Notes: generated by a model not told the origin, from the letters alone. 64,000 nucleotides of DNA from WTGA01 sp965214055 (GCA_965214055.1 OZ243931.1:434001-498000); one strand, 5' to 3'; shown: positions 35,493 through 44,912, numbered from the stretch's first letter. A program made the numbers and translations.

Positions 35493-35822
35493 TCAAGGGG
35501 CAGAAGAGGCCTGGCTGCGGGGGGTTGACGTCTCCCGGGATGGTTTGGATTGCACTTTGCTGGATGGATTGCTTTTGTCCGCCCCGGGCTTGCTCTCATC
35601 CTTGGGCTTGTTCTTGACAGTCTCCTCTTTTTTCCTGTCGTTGTTCTTGAAATCGGTTTCGTACCAACCGGTCCCCTTGAGCCGGAACGCAGCCAGGGAA
35701 ATCAGTCTCTTCAGGGCCGGCTCATTGCAACCGGGACAACAGACGAGGGGTTCAGCGGATATTTTCTGCAACACTTCAATGTGGTGGCCGCATTCATTGC
35801 ATTGATATTCGTAAAAAGGCAT
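35493..35822 (-). CDS. FmdB-family zinc-ribbon protein
   Basis: The 109-residue protein begins MPFYEYQCNECGHHIEVLQK and has two CxxC pairs (CNEC near 8 and CPGC near 29) forming the zinc ribbon of FmdB-like regulatory proteins, followed by a Lys/Ser/Pro-rich, probably unstructured tail from about 60 onward. Function is unknown; the family commonly sits just upstream of aspS, as here (34 bases). A TATAAT -10 on the minus strand lies 36 bases upstream of its start. Confidence 0.88.
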   Translation of the reverse strand: MPFYEYQCNECGHHIEVLQKISAEPLVCCPGCNEPALKRLISLAAFRLKGTGWYETDFKNNDRKKEETVKNKPKDESKPGADKSNPSSKVQSKPSRETSTPRSQASSAP

Positions 35823-35857
35823 GACAAACAGGGATGTGAAAAATTTTCAAGGCGCGG

Positions 35858-35863
35858 ATTATA
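35858..35863 (-). promoter_or_regulatory. -10 box of the fmdB-aspS-yebC-ruvCAB transcript
   Basis: On the minus strand a perfect TATAAT lies here, 35 bases before the fmdB start codon. The -35 region 16-18 bases upstream is weak. An imperfect hairpin (about 35873-35891) overlaps the -35 area. Confidence 0.5.
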
Positions 35864-35899
35864 TAGAATATACGCTACGATAACATCGTATAGTGGGTG

Positions 35900-37018
35900 C
35901 TATTTGAGATTTTTCAATGCCTTATCCCGGGCATCTCCAACCCAGTCCAGCCCGGACTTTTCACTTTCAAATGGCTGACCCTCCTTGTCTACACAATACC
36001 GCCCAAATACCACAGCATCATACAATTCGCCGTATCGGCGCATCAGGGTATGTTCAAACAGCAGACTTTTGTACACCTTGGTACCGGCCTGCAGATAACA
36101 CCCGTGTGAAATCCAGGTCGGACCCTGGATTTCGCACCCTGCCTCGATTCTTGCATTCGAACCAATATACACCGGTCCTTCAATAAAGACATCATCCCAG
36201 TCAATGGCCACATTGGGTCCTGTCCAGACCTTGGGCATCACCTCCGTGCCCGGCATGGTCATTCCCCGGACGGGACTGCGCATCAACTGTTGGTTGACCT
36301 GCCAGTAGTCGCTGAGCTGACCAATATCAAGCCAGCGAAACGGCAATTCGATGGCGCCGAACTGCACACCCCTTGCGAGCAGGTCGGGAAGCAATTGAGA
36401 GCCGATATCGTATTCCATCCCATGGGGGATGTACTGGATGATTTCGGGCTCAAAAATATAGATCCCCGTATTCACCAGGGTGGATTTTGCTTCCTCAACG
36501 GGAGGCTTTTCCTGAAACGAGGTAATCACACCGGATTCATCCGCCACCGCCACACCATATCGTGACACTTTCTCTCTCTCAACACGTTTCACGACAATGC
36601 TGGCAATTGCACCGGACTTCCAGTGTTTTCTGACGGCCTCGGTCAAATCCAGATCGATAATGGCATCCCCGCAAACCACCAGAAAAGTATCATCGAAAAA
36701 TCCACCGAATTCCTGGATTCGCCGGATCCCTCCTGCGGACCCGATGGGCTGCCCGAAAATCTCTCCATTCTCAATATGCCCTTCGAAAGAATAGCCGATA
36801 TTGACCCCCCAGCGCCTTCCATCGCCAAAATAGGTTTCAATGGATTCGGGGAGATGGCTTAAATTCACCATCACTTCATCGAACCCGTGAGCCGCCAGCT
36901 GCTCAACCAGGTACTCCATGACCGGCTTGCCAATCACGGGGATCATGGGTTTCGGCAATTCGTAGGTCAGTGGCCTTACCCGGGTACCGCGTCCTGCGGC
37001 AAGTATCATAGCTTTCAT
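35900..37018 (-). CDS. sugar-phosphate nucleotidyltransferase with left-handed beta-helix
   Basis: The 372-residue protein begins MKAMILAAGRGTRVRPLTYELPKPMIPV, the nucleotide-binding start of NTP-transferases, and has the FLVVCGDAIIDLDL acidic metal site and the STLVNTGIYIFEPEI motif. Residues from about 255 contain hexapeptide-like repeats (GPNVAIDWDDVFIEGPVYIGSNARIEAGCEIQ region). It probably makes an activated sugar such as GDP-mannose or dTDP/UDP-glucose for cell-surface polymers. No sugar-pathway gene is adjacent, so the specific sugar is unknown. Confidence 0.9.
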   Translation of the reverse strand: MKAMILAAGRGTRVRPLTYELPKPMIPVIGKPVMEYLVEQLAAHGFDEVMVNLSHLPESIETYFGDGRRWGVNIGYSFEGHIENGEIFGQPIGSAGGIRRIQEFGGFFDDTFLVVCGDAIIDLDLTEAVRKHWKSGAIASIVVKRVEREKVSRYGVAVADESGVITSFQEKPPVEEAKSTLVNTGIYIFEPEIIQYIPHGMEYDIGSQLLPDLLARGVQFGAIELPFRWLDIGQLSDYWQVNQQLMRSPVRGMTMPGTEVMPKVWTGPNVAIDWDDVFIEGPVYIGSNARIEAGCEIQGPTWISHGCYLQAGTKVYKSLLFEHTLMRRYGELYDAVVFGRYCVDKEGQPFESEKSGLDWVGDARDKALKNLK

Positions 37019-37540
37019 TGGATTACATCACGGAATCAGTGGTTATTGCAGGCCCAGGGAGTCATTCATTCCATCCTCGCAGTCACCATGGCTGACGACT
37101 CCCCGCGGCCGGGAACCCGACCTGCCACATCGATGAATGCAGGTTTCACGGGCCATCCCGCCACCCCCGTACTCATGCCCGCATGCAGGGTCTACCCCCG
37201 TAACCGGGACAAGGCGTTTGGCCCACTATCGAAATGGATACCGGGAAGGGCCGGATCAAAACGGAACGCAGACAGGAAATCTGTCCCGATTTTCCAGTGG
37301 TTACGGCGGCCGGCCGCATCAGCCGGCCGCACGCGCAAAACACCCGAAAATGAAAATGCGGGGCGGACCTTGTTCATACTTTCCGTACAGGGGGGCTCCC
37401 CCCAAGGCTTACCCAGACATGCCTGAGTGAGCGCTTGAGGTTCTCCGGGAAAAGGGGAAGATGGTGGGTTTCAATGCACCGAGTGGTGCACCAGGGCCGG
37501 GAAAACCAGGCACAGTCTCCCGTGCCACGGCCCCGGGGTA
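37019..37540. other. gene-free interval with a strong GC hairpin
   Basis: These 522 bases hold only short unsupported frames. A perfect 9-bp GC stem (37306-37314 with 37322-37330, 7-base loop) is the one clear structure; it is not followed by a T-run on either strand, so it is not an obvious intrinsic terminator. The promoter of the nucleotidyltransferase gene should lie at the low-coordinate end. Confidence 0.5.
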
Positions 37541-38212
37541 TCACTCATCGCCACCCATGACACCCAAAATACTCAACAGGCTGAGAAACAGGTTATAGAT
37601 CGCCACGTACAGGGTAACCGTCGCGGTAATGTAGTTGGTTTCTCCGCCGTGAATAATCTCGCTGGTTTGAAACAGGATCAGCCCGGACATCAAAAGGATA
37701 AACATCGCCGAAACGGCAAGGCTCAAGGCAGGAATGGAAAACAGCATGGCAGCCAGTCCGGCGATAAATGCAACCAGTATCCCCACCATCAGCATCCCCC
37801 CCATAAAGGAAAAATCCTTTTGTGTGACCACGGCATACGCAGACAGGGCAATAAATATAATCCCGGTTCCTCCCAATGCGGTCATGACGATCTGCTCGCC
37901 ATTGGACAGAGCCGTCAGATAAAAATTAAGCAATGGTCCCAGGGTCAGGCCCATAAAACCGGTCAATGCAAAGACAAACACCAGACCCAGAACGGAATTC
38001 CGGAATTTGCTGGTCAGGAATAACAGTCCAAAATATCCGACCAGTGTGATAATCATGCCCATTGGCGGAAAATTCATCACCATGGATAGACCCGCTGTCC
38101 CTGCACTGAACAGCAATGTCAAGGACAACAGCATGTAGGTATTTCGCAATACCTTGTTTATTTCAACACCCTGGGAAACCGGTCTGGCAACTGTGGTTTC
38201 GAATCTGGCCAT
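37541..38212 (-). CDS. Bax inhibitor-1 family membrane protein (YccA-like)
   Basis: From the ATG at 38212, behind a GAGGT ribosome site, the protein has 223 residues and seven hydrophobic helices, with a basic/polar N-terminus (MARFETTVARPVSQGVEINK) and the GGETNYITATVTLYVAIYNLFLSLL signature near the C-terminus, ending LGVMGGDE. E. coli YccA interacts with the FtsH protease; other family members leak calcium. It is in the inner membrane. A longer frame starting at 38362 is not supported. Confidence 0.93.
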   Translation of the reverse strand: MARFETTVARPVSQGVEINKVLRNTYMLLSLTLLFSAGTAGLSMVMNFPPMGMIITLVGYFGLLFLTSKFRNSVLGLVFVFALTGFMGLTLGPLLNFYLTALSNGEQIVMTALGGTGIIFIALSAYAVVTQKDFSFMGGMLMVGILVAFIAGLAAMLFSIPALSLAVSAMFILLMSGLILFQTSEIIHGGETNYITATVTLYVAIYNLFLSLLSILGVMGGDE

Positions 38213-38939
38213 TTCAATACCTCTTGTATAAAGACATAAAATAAATCTGTGAACTCGCGACCGGGGTCTGCAAGTTACGTCGCGACGTACCCCCCGCCCC
38301 TGTACTTCCAGGGCTGACGGGGCTTCCTGCGACCCATGTTGAGAACGCTCAACACCTCTCACTCAACACCTCTCGCTGCAACCCTTGCGCTGACAAGCAT
38401 TGCTGCAGGGGAACCTTTATGCAATCGCTGCGTCCCAACGATTCAGCTACCCGAACCCTACCACAAACCGCAGGATTCTACCATCCATCTGCGTCCCGGC
38501 AATGTCAACGGCACCGACTTGCGGTGTGTTCCTTTTCCCGCCTGCAGGCAGGGGATTTCGGAGTCTCCCACCGCCCACAACCGTCTGTCCGGACAGGTTC
38601 CGGTTTCGCGGAACTCGCCCGGGTGTCCGCTCGAAGGGCCCCTGAAACGCGGCTGGCCGCTATCCTGAACCGGACGGTTGTTCGAGCCCTGATTTTAAAA
38701 CAAATGCCCTGAAAATAAAAATTCCCGGTATCGGCTCTCCCCTGGATGACGACGGTTTGTGGTGCATTGGATCCCCCGTGTCTGCACCACTTGCCCGGAG
38801 CGGACGCCAATACCGGCGCCCACTCCCGACAGGGAATCCCCCGCAGAAGGAAGGTCCAGAGCCGGAACGGGGAGAGCATATGTTCCGTTGGACCACTTTC
38901 CGACTCACCAACTCCACGGAATTTTTGCTATGATTGGAG
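38213..38939. other. 727-bp stretch without a convincing gene
   Basis: No frame here has both a ribosome site and recognisable product. There is a 13-bp direct repeat (CTCAACACCTCTC at 38348-38360 and 38362-38374). On the minus strand a frame around 38440-38640 (including GTHRKSVPLTLPGRRWMVES) reads smoothly before a stop and might be the worn-out tail of a mobile-element gene, but I cannot place it. Confidence 0.4.
38926..38934 (+). promoter_or_regulatory. extended -10 promoter of the small-RNA candidate
   Basis: TG-C-TATGAT at 38926-38934 is an extended -10 element, which can act without a -35 box; none is seen at the right distance. Transcription would begin near 38940-38941, precisely where the first hairpin starts. 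Confidence 0.45.
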
Positions 38940-39008
38940 GCAAGACGGAATTGAAAGGGGCTCTCCATGCGGTCCGTCTTGCACAGATGGCGGGCTGCCC
39001 GCCTTTTT
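38940..39008 (+). ncRNA. candidate small structured RNA with intrinsic terminator
   Basis: The stretch contains two hairpins: a perfect 10-bp stem (38940-38949 with 38973-38982) enclosing a 23-base loop, then after a six-base linker a GC-rich hairpin (38989-39003) followed by five T residues, a textbook intrinsic terminator. With the extended -10 just upstream this predicts a transcript of about 69 bases. It ends 169 bases before the LysR-family start on the same strand, so it could be an independent sRNA or an attenuating leader of that gene. It matches no RNA family I recognise. Confidence 0.5.
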
Positions 39009-39177
39009 GGTTACGAACGGCGTTGGCCGGCAACAGGGACCATGGGGACCGAACCCGAGTACCCGAATTGCCAACCAATTTCAGTTTCTGCACGAGCAGA
39101 ATCCCATGTACCGTACTGATGCTGTTCCATGAAATATTTCAAGCCTGGCAACTCCAACTCTTTCCCGGGTTTTGATC

Positions 39178-40095
39178 GTGGCCGATAGAAGACTCCAGGT
39201 TTTCGCCACAGTCGCCCGGCTGCTCAGTTTCACCAAAGCAGCGGAATCCCTGCATATGACCCAGCCGGCAGTCACTTTTCAAATCCGCCAACTCGAAGAG
39301 CATTTCAATACCCGGCTGTTTGACCGGGCCCACAACCGGATCAATCTCACAGAGGCGGGCCAGCTGGTGAAAAACTATGCCGACAAAATCATTATGTTGT
39401 ACAACGAAATGGACAATGAAGTCCGCACCCTCACGGGGGATGTCCAGGGACCCTTGGTCGTGGGTGCCAGCACCACGATTGGCGAATATTTCATCCCCGC
39501 AGTGATTGGTGCGTATCAATCGACTTTTCCCCATGTCAAGGTGCGGTTAAATGTAGCGAATACCAATGGAGTGATCCACATGGTGGAAAACAACCAGATT
39601 GACATTGGAATTGTGGAAGGCCCCGTCACAAACAAGAACCTGATCACCGACATCATCTGGGACGATGAACTGGCCGTGATCTGTTCCGTGGACCACCCGC
39701 TGACCAGCAAAAAGAGGATCAATCCCGAAGAATTGCTGGATTACCCCTTTATCAGCCGGGAAGAGGGGTCCGGAACCCGCGAAGTCATTCAAAATTATCT
39801 GGACAGCCAGGGACTGGATATTGAACAACTCAATATCACCATGGAGTTTGGCAGCCCTGAGTCCATCAAAAATGCCGTCGCGGCAAATCTGGGGATATCC
39901 GTCCTTTCCATCGCCACCCTGGAAAAGGAACTGGCCCTTGATTCGTTGAGAACCATTCCGCTCAAGACCCCCATAAGGCGGCCATTCTCAATCGTCTATC
40001 AACGGCAAAAATTCAGGTTGCGGGCGATGGTGGAATTCCTCGAATTTGCCCGGGCACACTGTGCACTCAAGGAACAGGTCCTGAAACCTGTCTGA
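39178..40095 (+). CDS. LysR-family transcriptional regulator
   Basis: From the GTG at 39178 (a TTG at 39172 is also possible) the 305-residue protein begins with the winged helix-turn-helix RRLQVFATVARLLSFTKAAE, SLHMTQPAVTFQIRQLEEHF, then the co-inducer-binding domain from about 90 (GPLVVGASTTIGEYFIPAVI) to the end, including ISREEGSGTREVIQNYLDSQ. That effector pattern is shared by CysB/CbbR-like regulators that sense anions or small acids. Its target is not shown; the TonB-dependent receptor gene converges on it and the structured RNA lies directly upstream. Confidence 0.93.
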   Translation: MADRRLQVFATVARLLSFTKAAESLHMTQPAVTFQIRQLEEHFNTRLFDRAHNRINLTEAGQLVKNYADKIIMLYNEMDNEVRTLTGDVQGPLVVGASTTIGEYFIPAVIGAYQSTFPHVKVRLNVANTNGVIHMVENNQIDIGIVEGPVTNKNLITDIIWDDELAVICSVDHPLTSKKRINPEELLDYPFISREEGSGTREVIQNYLDSQGLDIEQLNITMEFGSPESIKNAVAANLGISVLSIATLEKELALDSLRTIPLKTPIRRPFSIVYQRQKFRLRAMVEFLEFARAHCALKEQVLKPV

Positions 40096-40328
40096 CCCGC
40101 TTCACCATGGGTATCGGCCCATAAAGGAGTCTGATTTCGGGCCGCTATGCAAAAAAATTCCAGAACCATACGATGGGCAGACGCTACGATTCCCAGCCTT
40201 TTCCCAATGGTTCGAAAACAGTCTGACGGAATCCGTTCCGGCAAGACCCGCCCCATGATCGATGACCACGGGGCATTGCGGCTGGCACTGAAAATTTCCC
40301 CGGAAAAACCGTGAGGGATCGGTCAAAC

Positions 40329-40358
40329 AACCCGTCGGGAAAGGTCTTCCGACGGGTT
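40329..40358. terminator. hairpin between convergent LysR and TonB-receptor genes
   Basis: A perfect 10-bp stem (40329-40338 with 40349-40358) with a 10-base loop sits between two convergent genes, 35 bases past the receptor stop on the minus strand. It lacks a strong T-run, so it may be a weak bidirectional terminator or RNA 3'-end stabiliser. Confidence 0.45.
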
Positions 40359-40393
40359 GGGCATCATGGTGCCCGGGGTCTGATCGTCCACCC

Positions 40394-42898
40394 TCAGAAA
40401 TTCAGGGTGATGTCAACGAAGAAGGTGCGTCCCCAACCCGCCGCTACCGGCCCGTCTACACTGCCGGGGTTGGAGGTGTCCACCGTAAGCTGTGTGTCGG
40501 TGAGATTCAATACCCCCGCCGAGAACTTTGCGTTTTCCAGTCCCCAGGGTTTGTTCCATCTCATCGCCAGGTCGTAGCCAGTCCAGGACTTGAATTTTCC
40601 GGTACTCGACCGGTTCTCGAAGCCTGAACGATAATTCCCGGCCCAGGAAACACTCAGGTTGCCCCGTCTCGCCTCAACACCAAATCGAACTGCGTCCCTG
40701 GGAACGGGGTAGCCATCCTTCACGTTGTTAATATGCCGTTCGGCGTCGGTGATGTGGCGCCAGGCTCCCCGGAAGCCCACGGTTCCCCAACCTGTTCGAA
40801 AACCCGACCCGAACCGGGCCTGCACTCCCTGGATCTTGGTCTCCACGATGTTTTCAAAACCGTTGTGAATAGTAATGTCGCTACCGTTGCGCTCAATGCA
40901 CCTCGTGTTTGGTTCGTCCTTCGAGCATAAAGGCAGGTTTTGCATGGACCAGTCGGCACTCGGCTGGCCGGGCAGGTCGGAGCGTGATGTCTGATGCCAT
41001 TCCAGATCCAGAAAGAACGGCCACTTGCGAAACTCAGCACCCAAAGCGACTCTTTTGTTTTGGGAAGGGTCGAGTTCCGGATTACCCGAGGTTTCGCGCG
41101 TTACCTGCCGGGGATTGGGTTGTGTGCAGGTGCGTGGCGGACTTCCCGTCCCCGGATCACAGGTAATATAGGGATGGCTCTGCGATGCCGTGCGATAAAG
41201 AGCACGCATCGAGGGGGGACGGTCTCCTGTACCCCAGGAACCACGCAGGGTAACCAGATCGTTCGCCTGGTAATAGGTGGCAAGGCGCCAGGACTCCAGC
41301 CCACCGACATCGTTGAGTTCGTCCACATGTCCTGCAACCCTGAAATCCAGTTTCCCGGTCAGCGGCAGCAACAGCTCTGCAAAGGCACCCGTACTCTTGC
41401 GACGCTTGCCGATAAAACTGGTCCCGCCGGAGCCCAACACATCTTCTACGTCATAAGATTTATTCTTATTTTTCTCGTTCGGATAGCTGTGCCAATATTT
41501 CGTGACGTCATGCGCCTTTCCAGTTTCAAGCTCAAGACCGGCAGTCCAGGCCACTTTCCGGTCACCAAATGGGAAGCCGGTGCCCTCCAATGCCAGTCGG
41601 GCCCCCAGGTAATCCGAGTCAAAATCGTTTTCTTCCTGTAAGCTGGTGTCCCGGATGGCTTTCAGGTGGGCGTCTCTTTCTACCTGGGGGTACTCACCAT
41701 CCACCAGGAGCGGGTCTGCAAGCTTGTACCTCCCCTCTGTAATTTCGGTTATGATGTCCTCAGCATGTACAAATGTGTTTCCGATCAGAAAGCCATCCAG
41801 TTTGTAGGCATTGATTTCCACATCATAGCCGAGGTCCTCCTGGATCATACCCTCGATTCCTATTCCAAGGTCGATTTCCTCTGTGTCCGTCAGCCAGTCC
41901 CGGTTGCCATGACCGATGAAACGGTGCCCCGCAATGATAAGGTCACTAGAACTCGCCCCTACGCTGTCCAAGTCGGCGCTGCCTGACAGTTGAGGCACCT
42001 CTCCCAGTCGACCAAGGAAAAACGTATCCACCGACGGTGCATAGCGGAACGCTGACTCCGCCTGGGTGATATTCACATCCATATGGAATTCAGCCCCTCC
42101 TTCCAGCGGATGGTCCAGGTGCAGGAGAATGCCATCCTGTTCATACTCGCTGGTGTTCCAGGCAATGGTGCCGTAGGCAAAACCGCAACCCTCATCTTCC
42201 GGGTTGGTAACAGCAGGAGGATTTTTGAGTGGCCCGGTATAACCTTTCTCGGGGTCGCATTCCCCCAGCGAAACCGACCGTATAGCGCTAGGTTGAAAAA
42301 CCCAGACAGTATTGCCACCAATGCTGACATTTTTCGCACTGGGGAATGTACCACCTTCCCAGGTGGAACGGCTGTATTCCCGGCTGTCTGAAGCGATTTT
42401 GTCGCGCTTGAGGGTATCCACACCAAGGGTCATGTGGCCATCACCGACTGCACCGCCCCAAAAGACACTTCCCTGTCGCCCGCCACCGCCGTCCTTGCTT
42501 GGCTGCCGCGCGACCGTATGCACCTCAAATCCTTCCAGGTCCGTCCGGAGAACAACATTGATGGCACCGCGCACGGCACTGCCACCGTACGTGCCCAACG
42601 TGTCCCCACCCCACACCTCCAGGCGCTCAATGGCCAGGACCGGAATGGGATCTAGATCGAACGCAGTCGTGCCGTAAAGTCTGCCATTGATCAGGACGAG
42701 AACAGGCAGCCCCCCGGTCAGAAAGTAGCGAATAATACCGGTATCAAGTACTTCTTCAAGGGTCAGGGCACCGGTACGTTCAAGAAAATTCCGCTCGTAC
42801 TTGGCGATAATACGCGGAGCAGGCGCCAAAGAGCCCGCAACCGCGAGATCAGCCGCCAGGATGGATAAAAGGCCGACGAAGACCAGCAGGCGTTTCAT
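40394..42898 (-). CDS. TonB-dependent outer-membrane receptor
   Basis: From the ATG at 42898 the protein has 834 residues: a signal peptide (MKRLLVFVGLLSILAADLAV), a short plug domain with VLVLINGRLYGTTAFDLDPI and LEVWGGDTLGTYGGSAVRGAINVVLR, and a long beta-barrel ending in ...FFVDITLNF with the C-terminal Phe needed for outer-membrane insertion. Two Cys pairs in predicted loops could form disulfides. I see no clear TonB box. Such receptors import siderophores, vitamin B12, nickel or large organic compounds. No transporter or siderophore gene adjoins it, so the ligand is unknown. Confidence 0.88.
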   Translation of the reverse strand: MKRLLVFVGLLSILAADLAVAGSLAPAPRIIAKYERNFLERTGALTLEEVLDTGIIRYFLTGGLPVLVLINGRLYGTTAFDLDPIPVLAIERLEVWGGDTLGTYGGSAVRGAINVVLRTDLEGFEVHTVARQPSKDGGGGRQGSVFWGGAVGDGHMTLGVDTLKRDKIASDSREYSRSTWEGGTFPSAKNVSIGGNTVWVFQPSAIRSVSLGECDPEKGYTGPLKNPPAVTNPEDEGCGFAYGTIAWNTSEYEQDGILLHLDHPLEGGAEFHMDVNITQAESAFRYAPSVDTFFLGRLGEVPQLSGSADLDSVGASSSDLIIAGHRFIGHGNRDWLTDTEEIDLGIGIEGMIQEDLGYDVEINAYKLDGFLIGNTFVHAEDIITEITEGRYKLADPLLVDGEYPQVERDAHLKAIRDTSLQEENDFDSDYLGARLALEGTGFPFGDRKVAWTAGLELETGKAHDVTKYWHSYPNEKNKNKSYDVEDVLGSGGTSFIGKRRKSTGAFAELLLPLTGKLDFRVAGHVDELNDVGGLESWRLATYYQANDLVTLRGSWGTGDRPPSMRALYRTASQSHPYITCDPGTGSPPRTCTQPNPRQVTRETSGNPELDPSQNKRVALGAEFRKWPFFLDLEWHQTSRSDLPGQPSADWSMQNLPLCSKDEPNTRCIERNGSDITIHNGFENIVETKIQGVQARFGSGFRTGWGTVGFRGAWRHITDAERHINNVKDGYPVPRDAVRFGVEARRGNLSVSWAGNYRSGFENRSSTGKFKSWTGYDLAMRWNKPWGLENAKFSAGVLNLTDTQLTVDTSNPGSVDGPVAAGWGRTFFVDITLNF

Positions 42899-43298
42899 CG
42901 GAGTCGGCTTTATTTTGGATTCCGAAATCAATGGTATCCCTCCTTACGCTATGTATGTTGTTTGAGTTGGCAACCGTACTATAAACCAATATACCAGATT
43001 TCCCCGCAGATAAAAGTAGCGGAACGACGGTGGTGCAAAACAATTCTACAATTTTCCCTTTTACTCCCCCTTCTCATGCTCCGGACCCTTCCGGAAGACA
43101 ATGAACTCCCCGGCGGGTTGGCGATTCATAATATTCCGCCAACCCGGAGCTTCCGCATCAATATCCACCGGTGGAGGGGCGTGACCACGTCATCCTAGTG
43201 CTGTGGAACGCCTGCGGATTCCGATCCAAAGAAGTTCTCATCCGGCACGGGACAGTCGTATACTTGCAATCTTCGCTGTCAGGAAATAGGATAAAGGC
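42899..43298. other. intergenic region between divergent receptor and rppH genes
   Basis: This 400-base region holds a perfect 10-bp inverted repeat (43114-43123 with 43137-43146, 13-base loop) and, near its right end, the rppH promoter candidate. The part next to the receptor is AT-rich and probably contains its promoter. I saw no Fur-box-like or cobalamin-riboswitch pattern I could defend. Confidence 0.5.
43264..43292 (+). promoter_or_regulatory. putative sigma-70 promoter of rppH
   Basis: TTGCAA at 43264-43269 and TAGGAT at 43287-43292 are separated by 17 bases. The -10 is only six bases from the ATG at 43299, so a transcript from it would be leaderless; the same bases (AGGATAAAGG) could instead serve as a ribosome site for a longer transcript. 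Confidence 0.35.
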
Positions 43299-43811
43299 AT
43301 GGGCTACCCGGGAGATAATCAGCAATTTGATCGAGACGGCTACAGGAAGAATGTCGGCATCATTGTATGCAATAACTTCCAACAGGTTCTATGGGCCAGG
43401 CGGACCAGGCGGGATGGCTGGCAATTCCCCCAGGGGGGCATCGAACCCCGTGAATCGGCGCTGGAGGCCGCATTCAGGGAACTCTACGAAGAGGTCGGCC
43501 TGGAATCAGGCGATGTAAAACTGCTCGGAAACACGGTAAAGTGGTTGCGATATGATGTTCCCTACGCCACCAAACATCATCACATCCGAAGAACGAGACA
43601 ATTTCGTGGGCAAAAGCAACGGTGGTTTTTATTCAAACTCCTTGCCAAGGAAACCAGTGTGCGGCTGGATGTGACCCCCACGCCGGAATTTGACCACTGG
43701 CGGTGGGTCGACTACTGGAGTCCATTGGAGCATATCGTGAAATTCAAGCGCCGCGTTTACAAACAGGCGCTCACCGAACTGGAGCCCATGTTGACGCATG
43801 ATCGACCCTGA
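43299..43811 (+). CDS. rppH: RNA pyrophosphohydrolase RppH
   Basis: The 170-residue Nudix protein has RDGYRKNVGIIVCN at the start, QVLWARRTRRDGWQFPQGGI, and the full Nudix box GGIEPRESALEAAFRELYEE. These are the features of RppH, which removes pyrophosphate from the 5' end of mRNAs and starts decay. The N-terminus has about nine extra residues relative to E. coli RppH. Neighbouring genes are unrelated. Confidence 0.95.
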   Translation: MGYPGDNQQFDRDGYRKNVGIIVCNNFQQVLWARRTRRDGWQFPQGGIEPRESALEAAFRELYEEVGLESGDVKLLGNTVKWLRYDVPYATKHHHIRRTRQFRGQKQRWFLFKLLAKETSVRLDVTPTPEFDHWRWVDYWSPLEHIVKFKRRVYKQALTELEPMLTHDRP

Positions 43812-43976
43812 ACCCATTTCATTGGCCGAAGTACTTCCAGGCACCTGAAAACCCCCGCACAAATGAAGTCGGACCGGCAGAAAATGAAACCGTTCCGACC
43901 CCTCCCCAACGAATACACCTTCTTCCCCACGCACAACAGGGAGAGTTTCGGCAGGATGGAAAAACCTCCCATTCGG

Positions 43977-44813
43977 TTACTTTGGGATTTTGGAGGCACT
44001 GAAAATATCCCAATGGAATTTGGAATATGACGGCAACTGCCGACGGATATGATTCAGTCGGGCAAGATCAATCTGTGCACAAACCAGCCCCCACCCCGAC
44101 TCCAGTTCAGAAACCACCTGGCCCCATGGCTCAATGACCACCGTGTGCCCCCAGGTTTTCCGCTTGTTATTGTGGAGGCCGGTTTGCGCGGGAGCGACCA
44201 CATAACAGGAATTTTCTATGGCCCTGGCCTGAAGCAGCGGCAACCAGTGCCGGGCCCCGGTGGTATGGGAAAAAGCGGATGGGACAACCAGAATTTGCGC
44301 CCCCATCTGGGTCAACCGGCGATACATTTCCGGAAAACGCAAATCGTAGCAGATACTGAGTCCAATTCTCCCGACTGGAGAGTCGATCACACCCATCTCA
44401 CTGCCCGGCACCGTGTACTCCGATTCACCATATCTTTCGCCATTATCGAACTCGGCATCGAAGAGAAAGATCTTGTCGTAACGCCCTGCTCTGGCCCCGG
44501 TGTCGTCAAAGACCAGCATCGAATTGGTAATCTTTCCAGGGATGTCCGAGTGCAGGGGAATACTGCCTGCAAAGATCCAGAGCCCCGATTGTCTTGCAAG
44601 ATTCTCGACAAACCGCTGTATTCTTCCACCTGAATCACTTTCGGCATGCTCGAGCAGTTGCGTTTGGCTGCGTTGCATGAACGCAAAACATTCCGGCAAC
44701 ACCACAACACGGGCCCCCTGTTCCGCTGCCTGCACAATATATTTCTCAACCCGCAGCAGATTTCGGTGGATATCATCGCTGGAACTGGTCTGGATAGCGG
44801 CTATTGTGGGCAT
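43977..44813 (-). CDS. carbon-nitrogen hydrolase (Nit1/Nit2-like)
   Basis: The 278-residue nitrilase-superfamily protein has the Glu-Lys-Cys triad at Glu41 (VVVLPECF), Lys114 (GRYDKIFLFD) and Cys155 (LSICYDLRFPE). The set of motifs matches the Nit branch, whose members include deaminated-glutathione amidase and omega-amidase. It is cytoplasmic and probably repairs damaged metabolites or hydrolyses a dicarboxylate amide. It is convergent with rppH and follows prfC on the same strand after a 99-base gap. Confidence 0.9.
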   Translation of the reverse strand: MPTIAAIQTSSSDDIHRNLLRVEKYIVQAAEQGARVVVLPECFAFMQRSQTQLLEHAESDSGGRIQRFVENLARQSGLWIFAGSIPLHSDIPGKITNSMLVFDDTGARAGRYDKIFLFDAEFDNGERYGESEYTVPGSEMGVIDSPVGRIGLSICYDLRFPEMYRRLTQMGAQILVVPSAFSHTTGARHWLPLLQARAIENSCYVVAPAQTGLHNNKRKTWGHTVVIEPWGQVVSELESGWGLVCAQIDLARLNHIRRQLPSYSKFHWDIFSASKIPK

Positions 44814-44912
44814 GGCAATACTATATCATCCTTCCTGCCGGCTGCCGGCATGCCGCCGATGACCGGGGCTTCGAACCCCGGTCCGCCTTTCACTTTTCCA
44901 CACCGTAACCGT

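Noticed and set aside
33458..35617. Very long plus-strand open frame opposite aspS
   Set aside because: It is the antisense of a certain aspartyl-tRNA synthetase gene; the protein has no domain and shows the composition expected of a shadow frame.
37306..37330. Strong GC hairpin as terminator
   Set aside because: Neither strand has a T-run after it, and it is far from the end of any gene.
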